Part shown: piece after piece, positions 1 to 8,198 of the stretch | Position numbering within the stretch: position 1 is the stretch's first letter | Layout: each line of letters starts with the position of its first letter | Assembly: GCA_001275005.1 (NCBI GenBank) | Contig: JWZX01002941.1 | Span: forward strand, 1 to 16,137 | Length of the DNA: 16,137 bases | Source: Chrysochromulina tobinii | Lineage: Eukaryota > Haptophyta > Prymnesiales > Chrysochromulinaceae | Reading direction: 5' to 3' | The notes under the pieces: generated by a model | Database searches by the model: none | Seen by the model: the letters and a program-made list of their open reading frames with translations, nothing else | Told to the model about the DNA's origin: nothing | Program-made: the position numbers and the translations under genes

Positions 1-246
1 TAAAAAAGCAAGCGCGGGAAGTGCCCCCTGAGACTCGAACCAGCTTATTTTCACTGTTTGGCTTCACCGTTGTCCATTCTTTCCCCACGCTCCCCCGCCC
101 CGGGGGCCTTGGGACTCATTGATTTATGTAGGGCTGATTTCCAAAATTACCCTAATGAGTGCGAGCGGACTACCTTAAGTTCAAAGTCTCGCGGAGTTTT
201 TTTCCAAGTACGAGGGCCTGGTACCCAGAGGGTTTTCGCGGAATAA
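1..246. other. Non-coding 5' flank of the sulfotransferase gene
   Basis: No reading frame here looks coding. The stretch has a pyrimidine-rich tract around 75-100. An in-frame stop (TAA at 244-246) sits directly before the ATG at 247, so the coding sequence cannot extend further upstream without an intron. It presumably holds the promoter and 5' UTR of the sulfotransferase, but I recognise no promoter element. Confidence 0.4.
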
Positions 247-2378
247 ATGCTGCCACGCTACCGCCGGCCTCCTCGTGTGGAGGAGCCGCAAGCGTTATCA
301 TGGGATCCCGTGATGGTGTTGGTGTGCATCTTGTTCATCGTAGCCAGTCTCTTGTTTTGCAGCATTCCTTTGGGCCGTGACGCTGACGCCGACGCCGATC
401 GCAACAGCCAAGGTCCGGTTTGCCAATGCGGTCCCGTGCTTTGCACGTCGAATCGTACGCAGCCAGGCTGCGCGCCGCCCGCGTACGATCTGACCTGCTC
501 CGCGGAGGCGCCTCGACGGCATGTGTGGCATCCAGCGAGCGCGCGCTTCAACGGCACGATGGCGAGCGCGCTGCGCGCCTCTGGGTTCGACCCCGAGCAT
601 CAGCGACTTGTGATCATCGTCGGCGTGGGGCATTCGGGCACCTCGACCGTCGCGTGTGAGCTGAGCGGTGCAAGCGACCTTGCACGGAATTCTCGCGAGG
701 GTGGCGAGCCAGACCCGAAGCAGCAGCTCGGCGACCCAAAGCTCGCGCAACCCAAACTGAGACGACACTCGAAGCTGGCCCAGAAAAGGAAGAGTTTGGG
801 GAGGCGCTTTCTGGATTATCTGGGCAAGGTGCACGGGTACCTGGGCGCTGCTTGCATGCAATTGCTCATCACGGCGTCATCAACTCCCCACAGGTGCGCG
901 GGTACCTGACGGAGAACACGTGTGAGGACGAGCGTGTCGTGCGCCTCAATGAGGACGTCTGCGACGCGATGGGCTTGCCGTGGTGCGCTCCCGTTCGTCG
1001 TCGGATAAGTCGTCGGAAGGCAGAGCTGAAGCAGGTGTGTGTGCCTCTGATGGCCGCTGATGGCCGCTGATGGCCGCAGATCACATCCCTCATCACGAAT
1101 TAGCTCCTAAGGCAGGTGGATCTGATTACATCCCTCATCACGAATTGGCTCCTGGTGGATCTGATTACATCCCTCATCACGAATTGGCTCCTGAGGCAGG
1201 TGGACGGCCAGAAGGTATGGGCGGCCAAGGACGTGAAGATTGAGCCGATGTGCGGAGGCGAGGGGCAACAACGTGATGAGAGCTCTCATCAAGACTTGAG
1301 TCGCTCCAACCAAGCGCCGTACCGGGCGTCACGCGGTCAGCCGATGGGGTCCGTTGCGCGGCCCATCCCTGCCCCTAGCCTTCGGGACGCTCGGTATGGC
1401 GCTCTTCAAAAGGCAGACGACGCTCGGGACGGCGCTCAGCGACGCCGACAGACGGTCTCCCGCTTAGTGACGTCGCCTCGGATGCGCAACCTCATTAGGT
1501 GATTTCCACTAATGGCCTGCCTGATTGCTCCCGCTTAGTGACGTCGCCTCGGATGCGCAACCTCATTACAGACTGTAGGTAACCCCATGTCGCCCTCATT
1601 GCCATTGATTGATTGCCACTAATGACCTGCCTGATTGCGCCGCTCATCAAGTCGCTCAGCATCTGCCGCGAAGATGACCTCGGATGATGACCTCTGATTG
1701 CCTCCCTCATCAGGTCGCTCAGCAGCCAACGCGTGGTGTGGAAGGTGAGTGCACTTGATTGCCTCTGATGGCCCACTGAGTGCACTTGATTGCCAATTGG
1801 ATGACCCACTGAGTGCACTTGATTGCCTCTGATGGCCCACTGAGTGCACTTGATTGCCAATTGGATGACCCACGCATCTTCTGCCTTGCATGCTGATTGC
1901 CGTCAGGATCCGCGGTTCGTGTGGACGCTTCATCACTGGGGGCCGGTCTTGACGAAACTCGCATCCGTGCCGACGCCGCTGCTCATCCACGTGCGACGCG
2001 ACCTGTCGGACGTGGCGACGTCCTACCGACGCCGGAACGAGACGTGCTTCCAGGTGCTTGCCCTGATGGCCTCTGATTGCTTCTGATGGCCTCTGATGGC
2101 CTCTGATGGCCTCTGTTGGCCTCTGATGGCCTCGGATGGCTTCTGATGGCCCCTGATGGGCTCGAATGACGGCCTTTAATTGCCTTTAATTTCCTCCATT
2201 CAATTGAATCTAACGGCCTCTAATTGCCTCCAATTGCCAGGATGGTAGCTCGCCAGAACGAGCCATCGCCGCACGTTCAAGCTGGGCGCTCTGGCAGCTG
2301 CGCCAGTGGTGTGGGCCGGCGATCTCGATCGATATCTCGTCGCTGGGGATCGCTCGTCGAGCGAACCACTTAGTCTAG
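247..2378 (+). CDS. Type II membrane sulfotransferase, multi-exon (model approximate)
   Basis: Probable Golgi-type sulfotransferase that moves sulfate from PAPS to a carbohydrate or protein acceptor. Proposed exons: 247-828, 894-1034, 1200-1498, 1714-1744, 1907-2053, 2241-2378. Seen: a short N-terminal tail, a signal-anchor helix (residues about 22-41), then the PAPS 5'-phosphosulfate loop in LVIIVGVGHSGTSTVA (about 121-136). Exon 2 carries VVRLNEDVCDAMGLPW. Exons 4 and 5 join as RVVWK|DPRFVWTLHHW, the conserved KDPRF block. Exon 5 ends with the 3'-phosphate site HVRRDLSDVATSYRRRNE (key Arg and Ser). Exon joins conserve frame; all introns are GT-AG. The start is the first ATG after an in-frame stop. 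The weak points are exon 3 (100 residues without clear family match), the exact end of exon 1 and the terminal exon, which could use another frame up to 2560. The acceptor substrate cannot be read from the sequence. The family assignment is firmer than the exon model. Confidence 0.65.
829..893 (+). other. 65-nt GT-AG intron with duplicated boundary
   Basis: Phase-0 intron proposed between AAG|GTGCAC and CCACAG|GTGCGC. Its first bases, GTGCACGGGTACCTG, nearly repeat the first bases of the next exon, GTGCGCGGGTACCTG (one mismatch in 15). Splicing joins the P-loop exon to the RGYLTENTCEDERVVRLNE segment without changing reading frame in the downstream domain. The duplicated edge is the expected trace of intron gain by local duplication or by insertion with a target-site duplication. 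Confidence 0.6.
1035..1199 (+). repeat. Repeat-filled intron 2 of the sulfotransferase
   Basis: GT-AG intron that opens GTGTGT and closes GAGGCAG. It contains three decamers TGATGGCCGC (1048-1077), then a tandem repeat of which two 36-base copies are identical (1118-1153 and 1157-1192, 39-base period) and a diverged copy lies at about 1079-1116. Each copy carries ATCCCTCATCACGAATT. The sequence GCAG|GTGG occurs both at about 1116 and at 1199, so alternative acceptors exist. Confidence 0.6.
1457..1568 (+). repeat. 41-bp direct repeat across a splice donor
   Basis: The 41 bases at 1457-1497 recur exactly at 1528-1568 (71-base period). The first copy ends just before the proposed donor AG|GTGATT at 1499; the second lies inside the intron (1499-1713). 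One copy is therefore read as exon (residues ending TSPRMRNLI) and the other as intron. Confidence 0.75.
1694..1713 (+). repeat. Shared intron 3' end motif, copy 1
   Basis: CTGATTGCCTCCCTCATCAG, ending in the acceptor AG of intron 3. The identical 20 bases end an intron at 15549-15568, a one-mismatch copy ends another at 15765-15784, and an exact reverse complement lies in coding sequence at 15337-15356. Confidence 0.85.
1745..1906 (+). repeat. Intron 4 built from a 64-bp tandem duplication
   Basis: GT-AG intron with a strong GTGAGT donor and a GATTGCCGTCAG acceptor. It is mostly two copies of a 64-base unit (1747-1810 and 1811-1874), and each unit is itself two related halves beginning GAGTGCACTTGATTGCC. 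Splicing joins K to DPRF in the sulfotransferase core. Confidence 0.75.
2054..2240 (+). repeat. Intron 5 with TGATGGCCTC decamer array
   Basis: Starts at CAG|GTGCTTGCC directly after the PAPS-binding exon. From about 2062 to 2160 it consists of imperfect 10-base units of the form TGATGGCCTC. It then decays into TTTAATTGCC/CTAATTGCC variants and ends CAATTGCCAG. The 3' acceptor at 2240 is a choice; another AG lies at 2253. Confidence 0.6.
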
Positions 2379-2950
2379 TCCAAACACAAACTCCACACAC
2401 AGGGACGGGCGTGATGCTCATCTCAGGCGCGATGTTTGAGGCGGAGGAGCCGTTCCTGCGATTGGGGTTTGCAAAGGCCGGCTACGCAGCGAGGCTCGCC
2501 GCATGGGAAGCGAGCACCTTCGAGACTGTCGTCCTGCCTGGGCGGGAGGCTACGGCGTGAGGTTAACGTGGGCCTCGAGCGTGGCCAAGGGCTCAGCTTG
2601 AGGTCGCTCCGGTGCGCCGCAGTCAGGAAAGGGCCCTCAGCCTGCGTCTGCGGCGGACCGGAACGGGACCGGAATTGGGAATTCGATACGCCCCTCCTGA
2701 GGAGTCGGGCGGAGCAGGGACCACGCTCCACTGGAGAGGCCTAGGCTTACCGGTACGTGTGTGTCCCGGCTCCCCCGGTGTTTTTGAACCTACCCCACAG
2801 CCGCGCACTGTGCCCTGTGGCGGGCCAGCACCCACCCCCTCGGAGACTCTGACGAGCGAAATGTTGCGCAACGAGCGACGAAGACGCGCGTCCCGGTCCG
2901 AAACGGGGAAGTTTGCTCAAGGAAGCACTTACTAATCTCGTGCCAATAAT

Positions 2951-3184
2951 GTGTGAACGTTAACACGACAGACGCGACAGCCGGTGCTACGGCACTGTTA
3001 CTGCCCGCTCAGAATACACACACCTTACATGACCCCAAACGAGACGCGTAGCATGCGCGCGCTGGTGTGTGTTAGAAGTCACACAGACACACATTCACAT
3101 TCACATTCACATGTGTGTGCGTGAATGTGAATGGGTGTATGTGTGAACGTTAACACAACAGGACGCGACAAACCGGTGTGCTAC
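2951..3184. repeat. Direct repeat of a near-palindrome upstream of the NLR
   Basis: GTGTGAACGTTAACAC occurs at 2951-2966 and exactly again at 3141-3156. The similarity continues for about 25 more bases (ACGCGACA, CCGGTG, CTAC), with a few insertions, to 2990 and 3184. The 16-mer matches its own reverse complement at 14 of 16 positions. The second copy lies about 75 bases before the first NLR ATG. It could be a regulatory site or the ends of a small mobile element; nothing in the sequence decides this. Confidence 0.7.
3098..3133. repeat. 13-bp perfect inverted repeat (hairpin)
   Basis: CATTCACATTCAC (3098-3110) and GTGAATGTGAATG (3121-3133) are perfect reverse complements around a 10-base loop. 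They lie within a CA/TG simple-repeat tract in the NLR upstream region. It may be only a folded microsatellite. Confidence 0.75.
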
Positions 3185-3229
3185 TCTATGCTCGCAGCTG
3201 TGGTCGTCCGTGTCTAAGTCGCAGATTGG

Positions 3230-6200
3230 ATGTCTAGACAATTTCCGATTGAGTGCACTCAGTCGACGGCAATGGGTGGTTCGAAACGAAGTAGATATGG
3301 AGCGGCCACATCGTCTGGATTTGATCAAGACAGTTGGTGGATGCTCGCTTTGCAAGAGGCGGCCCGACGCGCAGAGGGCCCCGATGAAACTGAACGTCGC
3401 ACCCGTGAGCTGGCCCAAGAGTTGACCGAACGCACGATCGACTTTGCTACGTTTGAGAGTGAGATGAAGCGCGTCAACGCGGACGCGAGCACAAAAGAGT
3501 CAGCTGTTCGCGTGCTGCAGATGCATAAGGAGTTACAGGAGGCAGCGCAGAAAGTCAAGGAACTTGAAGATGGATTAGCCTCACTACTTCCTGCATTCAT
3601 GCCACATGGTGATGCGCCTGCTTTCAAGGAGACAAAGCTTACCCCTAAAGTAGCAAGCCCATCGCATCCCTCCCAGTCAACTCACGGCAGCCTACCGGAA
3701 GAAGTCTTTGTCAAGTCTTGTCCATCCGCCGTCCCAGAAAGTTCAAGCGAGCTCCCTTCGGATCATCATCACACGCCTTTGCTTCTCATCCTTGCTTGTG
3801 GAAATGGACTAGCGGCCGTCGCATCAGAAGCTAGCGAAGTGGGCAGGCTCGGGATTCGTAGTCGGACACTGCAGAATCCAACTGTAGAGGAGGTATCAAG
3901 GGAGTCATACGAGTGCAACTGGGTGCACTTTGCAGGCCATGCCGATCCAAAGATCAATGGGCAACACGTGCTTGTGTTTTGCAAGAGCGGTGGTTTGGAA
4001 GCTGTTGACGCAGAGACACTTGTACGTCTGTTTTGCAAGGCGCAGCTCGTTGTGCTGGACGGGTGCAAATCTTCAGAGTTGGGAACTGCCTTGGCAGCAG
4101 CTGGGGTACCTAACGTCGTTTGCTGGGAAACCTTGGTATATGATCCAGCAGGTAAGCTCTTTGCATCTGGTTTTTGGCGAGCAATCGAGTCTTCAAGCAG
4201 TGCTCACGGGAGTACATGTACGCTTCGTGGGGATGTTCGCAGCGCCTTCGAGAGGGGCAAAGACGCTATCATGACAGCAACCAAAGCCGGTGGAAACCTT
4301 CATACCGAATCCGGAGGTGTACCTGCGAGCACCCCTTGCTATGCGCTCATCGACCCGCAGGACTCTGAACGAGTCATACAGGTTGACGAGGGCCGCGGTC
4401 GCTGCCTGCCTACTGCTGGCGAGGGCTTGAGCGGTCGACGTGCTGCCGGCGTCCCTCTACTTCTGCAACCGTTGCCCGCATCTGCGTTGCATGACGTACC
4501 GTCACTACCCGAGCACTACGTGCCGCGCGTTCAGGCTGAAACGGAGTTGCGCGGCAGAGTGCTGAGTGCAAAGTCCTTGCTTGCGATCACTACACCCACG
4601 GCAATAAGTGGAACGGCTGGGCTGGGCAAGTCGACGATTGCAACGTGGCTTGCTCGAGACCTTCGGGTTCAGACGCGCTTTGCTGATGGTATTTACTGGT
4701 TGAGATTTGGTCAGGAGGGCTCAGCTATGAGCCGTCTCCGCATCCTCGGACTCGCCTTGGGCATGGCTCGGCAGGAAGTTGAAGAAATGCGGAACGATAG
4801 GGACGCAATTCAAAAATTGAAGAAGCGCTTGGAAGGGCAAAGCTGTTTGATAGTTTGTGACGATGTGTGGTATGTGCCAGGCATCGAACCACATGACTGC
4901 ACATACATGAGATCTCTCTTCAACACCTGTCTGCTGCAGGTACTACGTCGAGCAAGTCCAGCCGTTCAAGCTTCTGTGTTCTCAGAAAGGCGACTTGTGC
5001 TTGCTTGTGACGACCCGGCTGCGTGAAATTGCAAGCCAAGCTGGTGACATCCAAGGTCTGGAGCCGCTTCCTGAGGCTTTGGGACTCCAAATGCTGGTGA
5101 CATATATGCGCACGTCGATTGAAGCACTGCAAGAAGAAGGCCAGCTTGTCGGCGCTGCGCAGCTCGTGAAGAAATGTAACGGTCTGCCCATCATGCTACG
5201 TTCGCTCGCTGTCATGTGCCGCGGGAGAGGTGTCGATTTCGTACTTGCTTATCTTGAGGAACACCGGCTCGAGCTAGAAGTGCCGCAGGTAGACGCTGTG
5301 GGTGACTACGACTACACCAATTTGTTTGTTGCACTCGAGTACAGCCTCAAGCTCCTGCAGGAGAAGGACCCGGACACGGTCAAACGGTTGGAGATGCTAT
5401 CAATCTTCCCTGAGGATGAGGAAATCCCGCAGATGGTTGCCAACCGACTCTGGGGCGTAAGCGCGGCGATTGGGGCGCAAACCATTCGGACGCTAGCAGA
5501 TTCGTATCTTGTGGATCATCGCGCAGGTCGCATTTCGCTCCTTGATCTTCATCGAGATTATCTCCGTTGCCGAAGTAAGTATTCACTTGCTCTTTGGCAC
5601 AGCTGCATGCTACAACGGAGCGGGGTGCAAGAGATTGGCCCAGATGCAGAGGAAGAGTGGGCGTCAGAACAGTTTCTCTTTTATCACGCACGGGGTGCAA
5701 TGGCCGGTGGAAAGGCGCACAATTCGCACAATTCGCCTCTGCTGCCGGAGCTGAGGAGCTTCGAAATGGGACAACCCATGAAAGAAGACATTGCCGTGAT
5801 TGCGGCGTTACTCAGAAATGGCGAGCTGCCACGATTGGCGACAATTGGCATGCGAGATTGCGGGATCGGCGATCAAGGATTTCTGCAGCTGGCAGCTGCG
5901 TTCCCAACCGACACAGTTTTGTCCAATCTACAGAAGCTTGACCTGACAAGTAATGAGCTCACCGATGCTTCGTTAAGTGCGCTGGGTGATGTCCTCACAG
6001 GTTGTGCACACTTGCTCAATGGTCTCTCTGAGCTCTCTTTGACTGATAATCAGATTCGAGATCAAGGGCTTGCCGCGCTTGTCGCACCATGCAAAGGAGG
6101 ACGCGCACTCGGTGCTCTGTCGGTACTGCACCTGGGCACAAATCTTATTGGTTCAGCAGGGCTGGCATCACTCTCCGCAGCACTTGCAGAATCAGCCTTT

Positions 6201-6542
6201 CCTAACCTCACAGAGCTCTTCTTGTACGAGAATAAGATAGACTCCCTGGCTGCGTTGCTTGGAGCTGTCCGTCGATCGGGATGCGTTTTGCGCAATTGTA
6301 CTATCCTGGACCTCTCCTCGAACCAGCTTGCCGACGAGTCTCTTGGAGCCGAGTTCACTGATACGCTTAGAGAGGGTGCATTTGCAAGCCTGAGGACGTT
6401 TAGAGTCGGCTACAATGAAACAACCGAGACTTGCAAGCAGGCTCTCAAGAAAGCATGCGAGGCCCGCTCCATTCGGCTCGAGGGAGTGACACCACATTCG
6501 CACTCGTTTGAATCTGCAATGATATCGAGCTTTGGTGCCTGA
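3230..6542 (+). CDS. NLR-like receptor: CHAT protease, NB-ARC ATPase, LRR
   Basis: Two exons, 3230-4939 and 4986-6542, give 1088 residues. Order: charged helical segment (about 40-120); CHAT caspase-like domain (about 183-375) with catalytic His237 in VHFAGHAD and Cys279 in VVLDGCKS; linker SLPEHYVPR typical of the stretch before NB-ARC; Walker A SGTAGLGKST (460-469); Walker B CLIVCDDVW; sensor-like LLVTTR (576-581); CNGLP (634-638); winged-helix LSIFPEDEEIP (708-718) and LLDLHRDYL (755-763); about six ribonuclease-inhibitor-like LRRs (855-1045). In such proteins the LRR senses, NB-ARC switches and oligomerises on ATP, and the protease is the effector; immune or cell-death function is inferred. 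The second ATG (3272, M15) has a better context (G at -3 and +4) than 3230 and may be the real start. Third-position GC is about half in a hand-counted sample, unlike its neighbours. Confidence 0.9.
4940..4985 (+). other. 46-nt intron in the NLR gene
   Basis: GT-AG intron (CAG|GTACTACG ... TTCTCAG|AAAGGC), phase 0, between Walker B and the LLVTTR motif. Without removal the upstream frame stops at 5026, and the NB-ARC motifs lie in two different frames. With removal they form one continuous domain. Unlike the sulfotransferase introns it contains no tandem repeats. Confidence 0.85.
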
Positions 6543-7167
6543 GACGAGTTCGGCCGCCATGGTACAGAAGCACAAGAACTCGAGTTTCGAGTAATAGCTT
6601 TGGGTCACTGCAAAAACGCGCAAACGGAAAATCCTTCAGGCGGCTTCTCATACTACTCGAGTAGAGCACTGCTAGTGTGGCACTTGACTCCGGTCCGACG
6701 GCACACTCAAAACGACAATGAGTTAAGCCGGTTCACGGGCGAACGTTCACGGGCAAAGGGAAACTGGGTAAGAAATCGACACCAAGGACACCGGTTCGGC
6801 GTACGCGTTTACTGTTATACACTGCTATAGGCGTACAAAAGGCGTACATGTATAGGCGTACAAAAGGCGTACACGTCTACGTGCTGCGGCCCACGGTAAG
6901 CCCACCGCACGGTGCCCATGCCGAGTTGTGCCGAGCGTCTCTTCTTGGACGCCCGCCCCGCCCAGGGCCCCGCAACGAGCTCCCCTTCACAGGGAAGCTC
7001 ACACTCGCGTGGGGGTCTTCAGACTTTTCAGATTCCACAGTAGGTCCCTCGTCACACCTCGCCCTTCGAGCCAATGTGGGGTTCAAGAAGTGAACGAAAC
7101 GCGTGCTTTTGAGCAAGACAGTTGATCGTGGTGGGTGGCCGGCTCAGGCCCGCCAGCCGCGGCTCCG
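6543..7167. other. Intergenic region, NLR to DRC12
   Basis: No frame looks like a conserved gene. It contains the NLR 3' flank (with self-complementary CTACTCGAGTAG at about 6653), a 23-base tandem repeat (separate entry) and presumably the DRC12 promoter and 5' UTR. Composition shifts to GC-rich after about 6880. Confidence 0.5.
6826..6873. repeat. Two exact copies of a 23-bp unit
   Basis: TATAGGCGTACAAAAGGCGT followed by ACA, at 6826-6848 and 6851-6873, separated by TG. Each copy itself contains GGCGTACA or GGCGTACAAAA twice, giving four GGCGTAC boxes in 48 bases, about 300 bases before the DRC12 start. This could be a promoter element cluster or a simple duplication. Confidence 0.8.
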
Positions 7168-7761
7168 ATGGCGCCTAAGAAGGACAAGAAGGACGCCAAG
7201 AAGGGCGGCGATGGCCCGTCGGCGGAGCTCACCGACAAAGATCTGCTGGAGCAGGCGCGGCTGCGGATCGAGTCGCTAGAGCAACAGCTCGTGTGGCGGG
7301 AGGAGAAGGTGCAAAAGGCGCTGGCGGCGCAGAAGGAGCTGCAGGACCGCGTGGCGCACTATCACAAGGACTTTGAGCGTGAGAAGGAGGAGGTCTTTGA
7401 CATCTCGGCCGACATGACGCGGCAGTACAAGGGCATGCAGGAGGAGCTGCTCGATCGCATCAACAAGCTGGAGGCGACCATCCAGCTGCAGAAGGACCAG
7501 CTCGAAGAGGCGCAGCAGCAGCTCGAGCAGGTGAAGCGCGAAAAGGCGCAGGAGCTCGCCCTCAAGGACGCGGAGATCCAGGAGCAGAAGGAGAAGATGG
7601 AGGACATGGCGGTGGAGTTTGGCGAGATGCTCAAGGAGACCTTGGACAAGATGAGCGAGAAGATCGAAATCACGAATCAGGGGTGGGACTCGGGCCCGGG
7701 AGACTCCATCTCGAGGAGGCTCGAGCAGCATAAATTGGGCGTCGCGGCCGATCCGCGGTAG
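7168..7761 (+). CDS. DRC12: DRC12/CCDC153-like dynein regulatory complex coiled-coil protein
   Basis: A 197-residue protein: Lys-rich start MAPKKDKKDAKKGG, then almost continuous coiled coil to about residue 170. The core FEREKEEVFDISADMTRQYK and the late FGEMLKETLDKM segment resemble CCDC153, now called DRC12, a small subunit of the nexin-dynein regulatory complex in motile cilia. That complex links neighbouring doublet microtubules and tunes dynein. The first ATG in frame is 7168; the open frame continues upstream to a GTG at 7135 but with no ATG. No intron is apparent. Third-position GC is about 90% in a hand-counted sample. The family call rests on recalled motif similarity, and another flagellar coiled-coil protein is possible. 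It implies the organism makes motile flagella. Confidence 0.75.
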   Translation: MAPKKDKKDAKKGGDGPSAELTDKDLLEQARLRIESLEQQLVWREEKVQKALAAQKELQDRVAHYHKDFEREKEEVFDISADMTRQYKGMQEELLDRINKLEATIQLQKDQLEEAQQQLEQVKREKAQELALKDAEIQEQKEKMEDMAVEFGEMLKETLDKMSEKIEITNQGWDSGPGDSISRRLEQHKLGVAADPR

Positions 7762-8198
7762 GCCAGACGCGCTCCGTACTTGGATTGCGAGCCCCATCAA
7801 CGCCAAGAGAGTAGACACCGAGCCGCAGTGGGCACGAGCGCGGGTGACGTGCGCGCGGCGCACACGCGGCAGGTGCCAGGTCGCGCGCATGTACAGTCGC
7901 ACGCCCGGGTTCTCATTAGTTTATAATGGACTCTATCTCTTCGGAATCAGCGCAAAGCTGCCATGGGCGGACGCACACACGAATCGTTTCCGGACCGTGT
8001 CAAGTTGTCCTAAGCCTGGCGCTGAGCCTGAGCGTGCGCGTGCGGGACCGGACCCGCGTGCGTGGACGCTCGGCCAGCTGCGGGCGGGATCGCGGGACCG
8101 ACGCCCCGACACACACCCAATATCTAGTACAGGCACGAGACCGCGGACGATCCCGACGGAAGATCACAGTAGGCCTGGCAGCCTCCACGGCCCACCAT
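7762..8198. other. Convergent 3' intergenic region
   Basis: 437 bases between the 3' ends of DRC12 (+) and the membrane protein at 8199 (-). It should hold both 3' UTRs and polyadenylation signals. Open frames here are only a by-product of high GC. An A/T-richer patch, ATTAGTTTATAATGGA, lies at about 7915-7930. I see no gene or ordered repeat. Confidence 0.5.

Larger units (their letters stand above)
2379..3229. other. Intergenic region, sulfotransferase to NLR
   Basis: About 850 bases with no convincing gene. A frame running on to 2560 (MLISGAMFEAEEPFLRL and following) could be a last exon of the sulfotransferase, but no splice site pair supports it clearly. The remainder to 2940 is GC-rich without a family match. 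From 2951 the region becomes rich in simple CA/TG sequence and holds the repeats listed separately. Confidence 0.4.

Noticed and set aside
18-48. tRNA-like T-loop on the minus strand (GGTTCGAGTC)
   Set aside because: The bases around the loop do not form a T stem beyond two pairs, and no D arm or anticodon arm can be folded upstream.
1230-1906. Joining VWAAK or VWAAKD (exon 3) straight to DPRF
   Set aside because: It needs a GA-AG intron or gives a duplicated Asp. The microexon 1714-1744 gives VVWK|DPRF with canonical sites.
5575-5602. 28-nt intron GTAAGT...CACAG in the NLR gene
   Set aside because: Too short, and its removal would shift the frame away from the LRRs. The 69-nt version is kept as a possibility instead.
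7276-7902. 208-residue minus-strand open frame rich in Leu and His
   Set aside because: It is the complement of the Glu/Gln/Lys-rich DRC12 coiled coil, which mirrors as Leu/Val runs.
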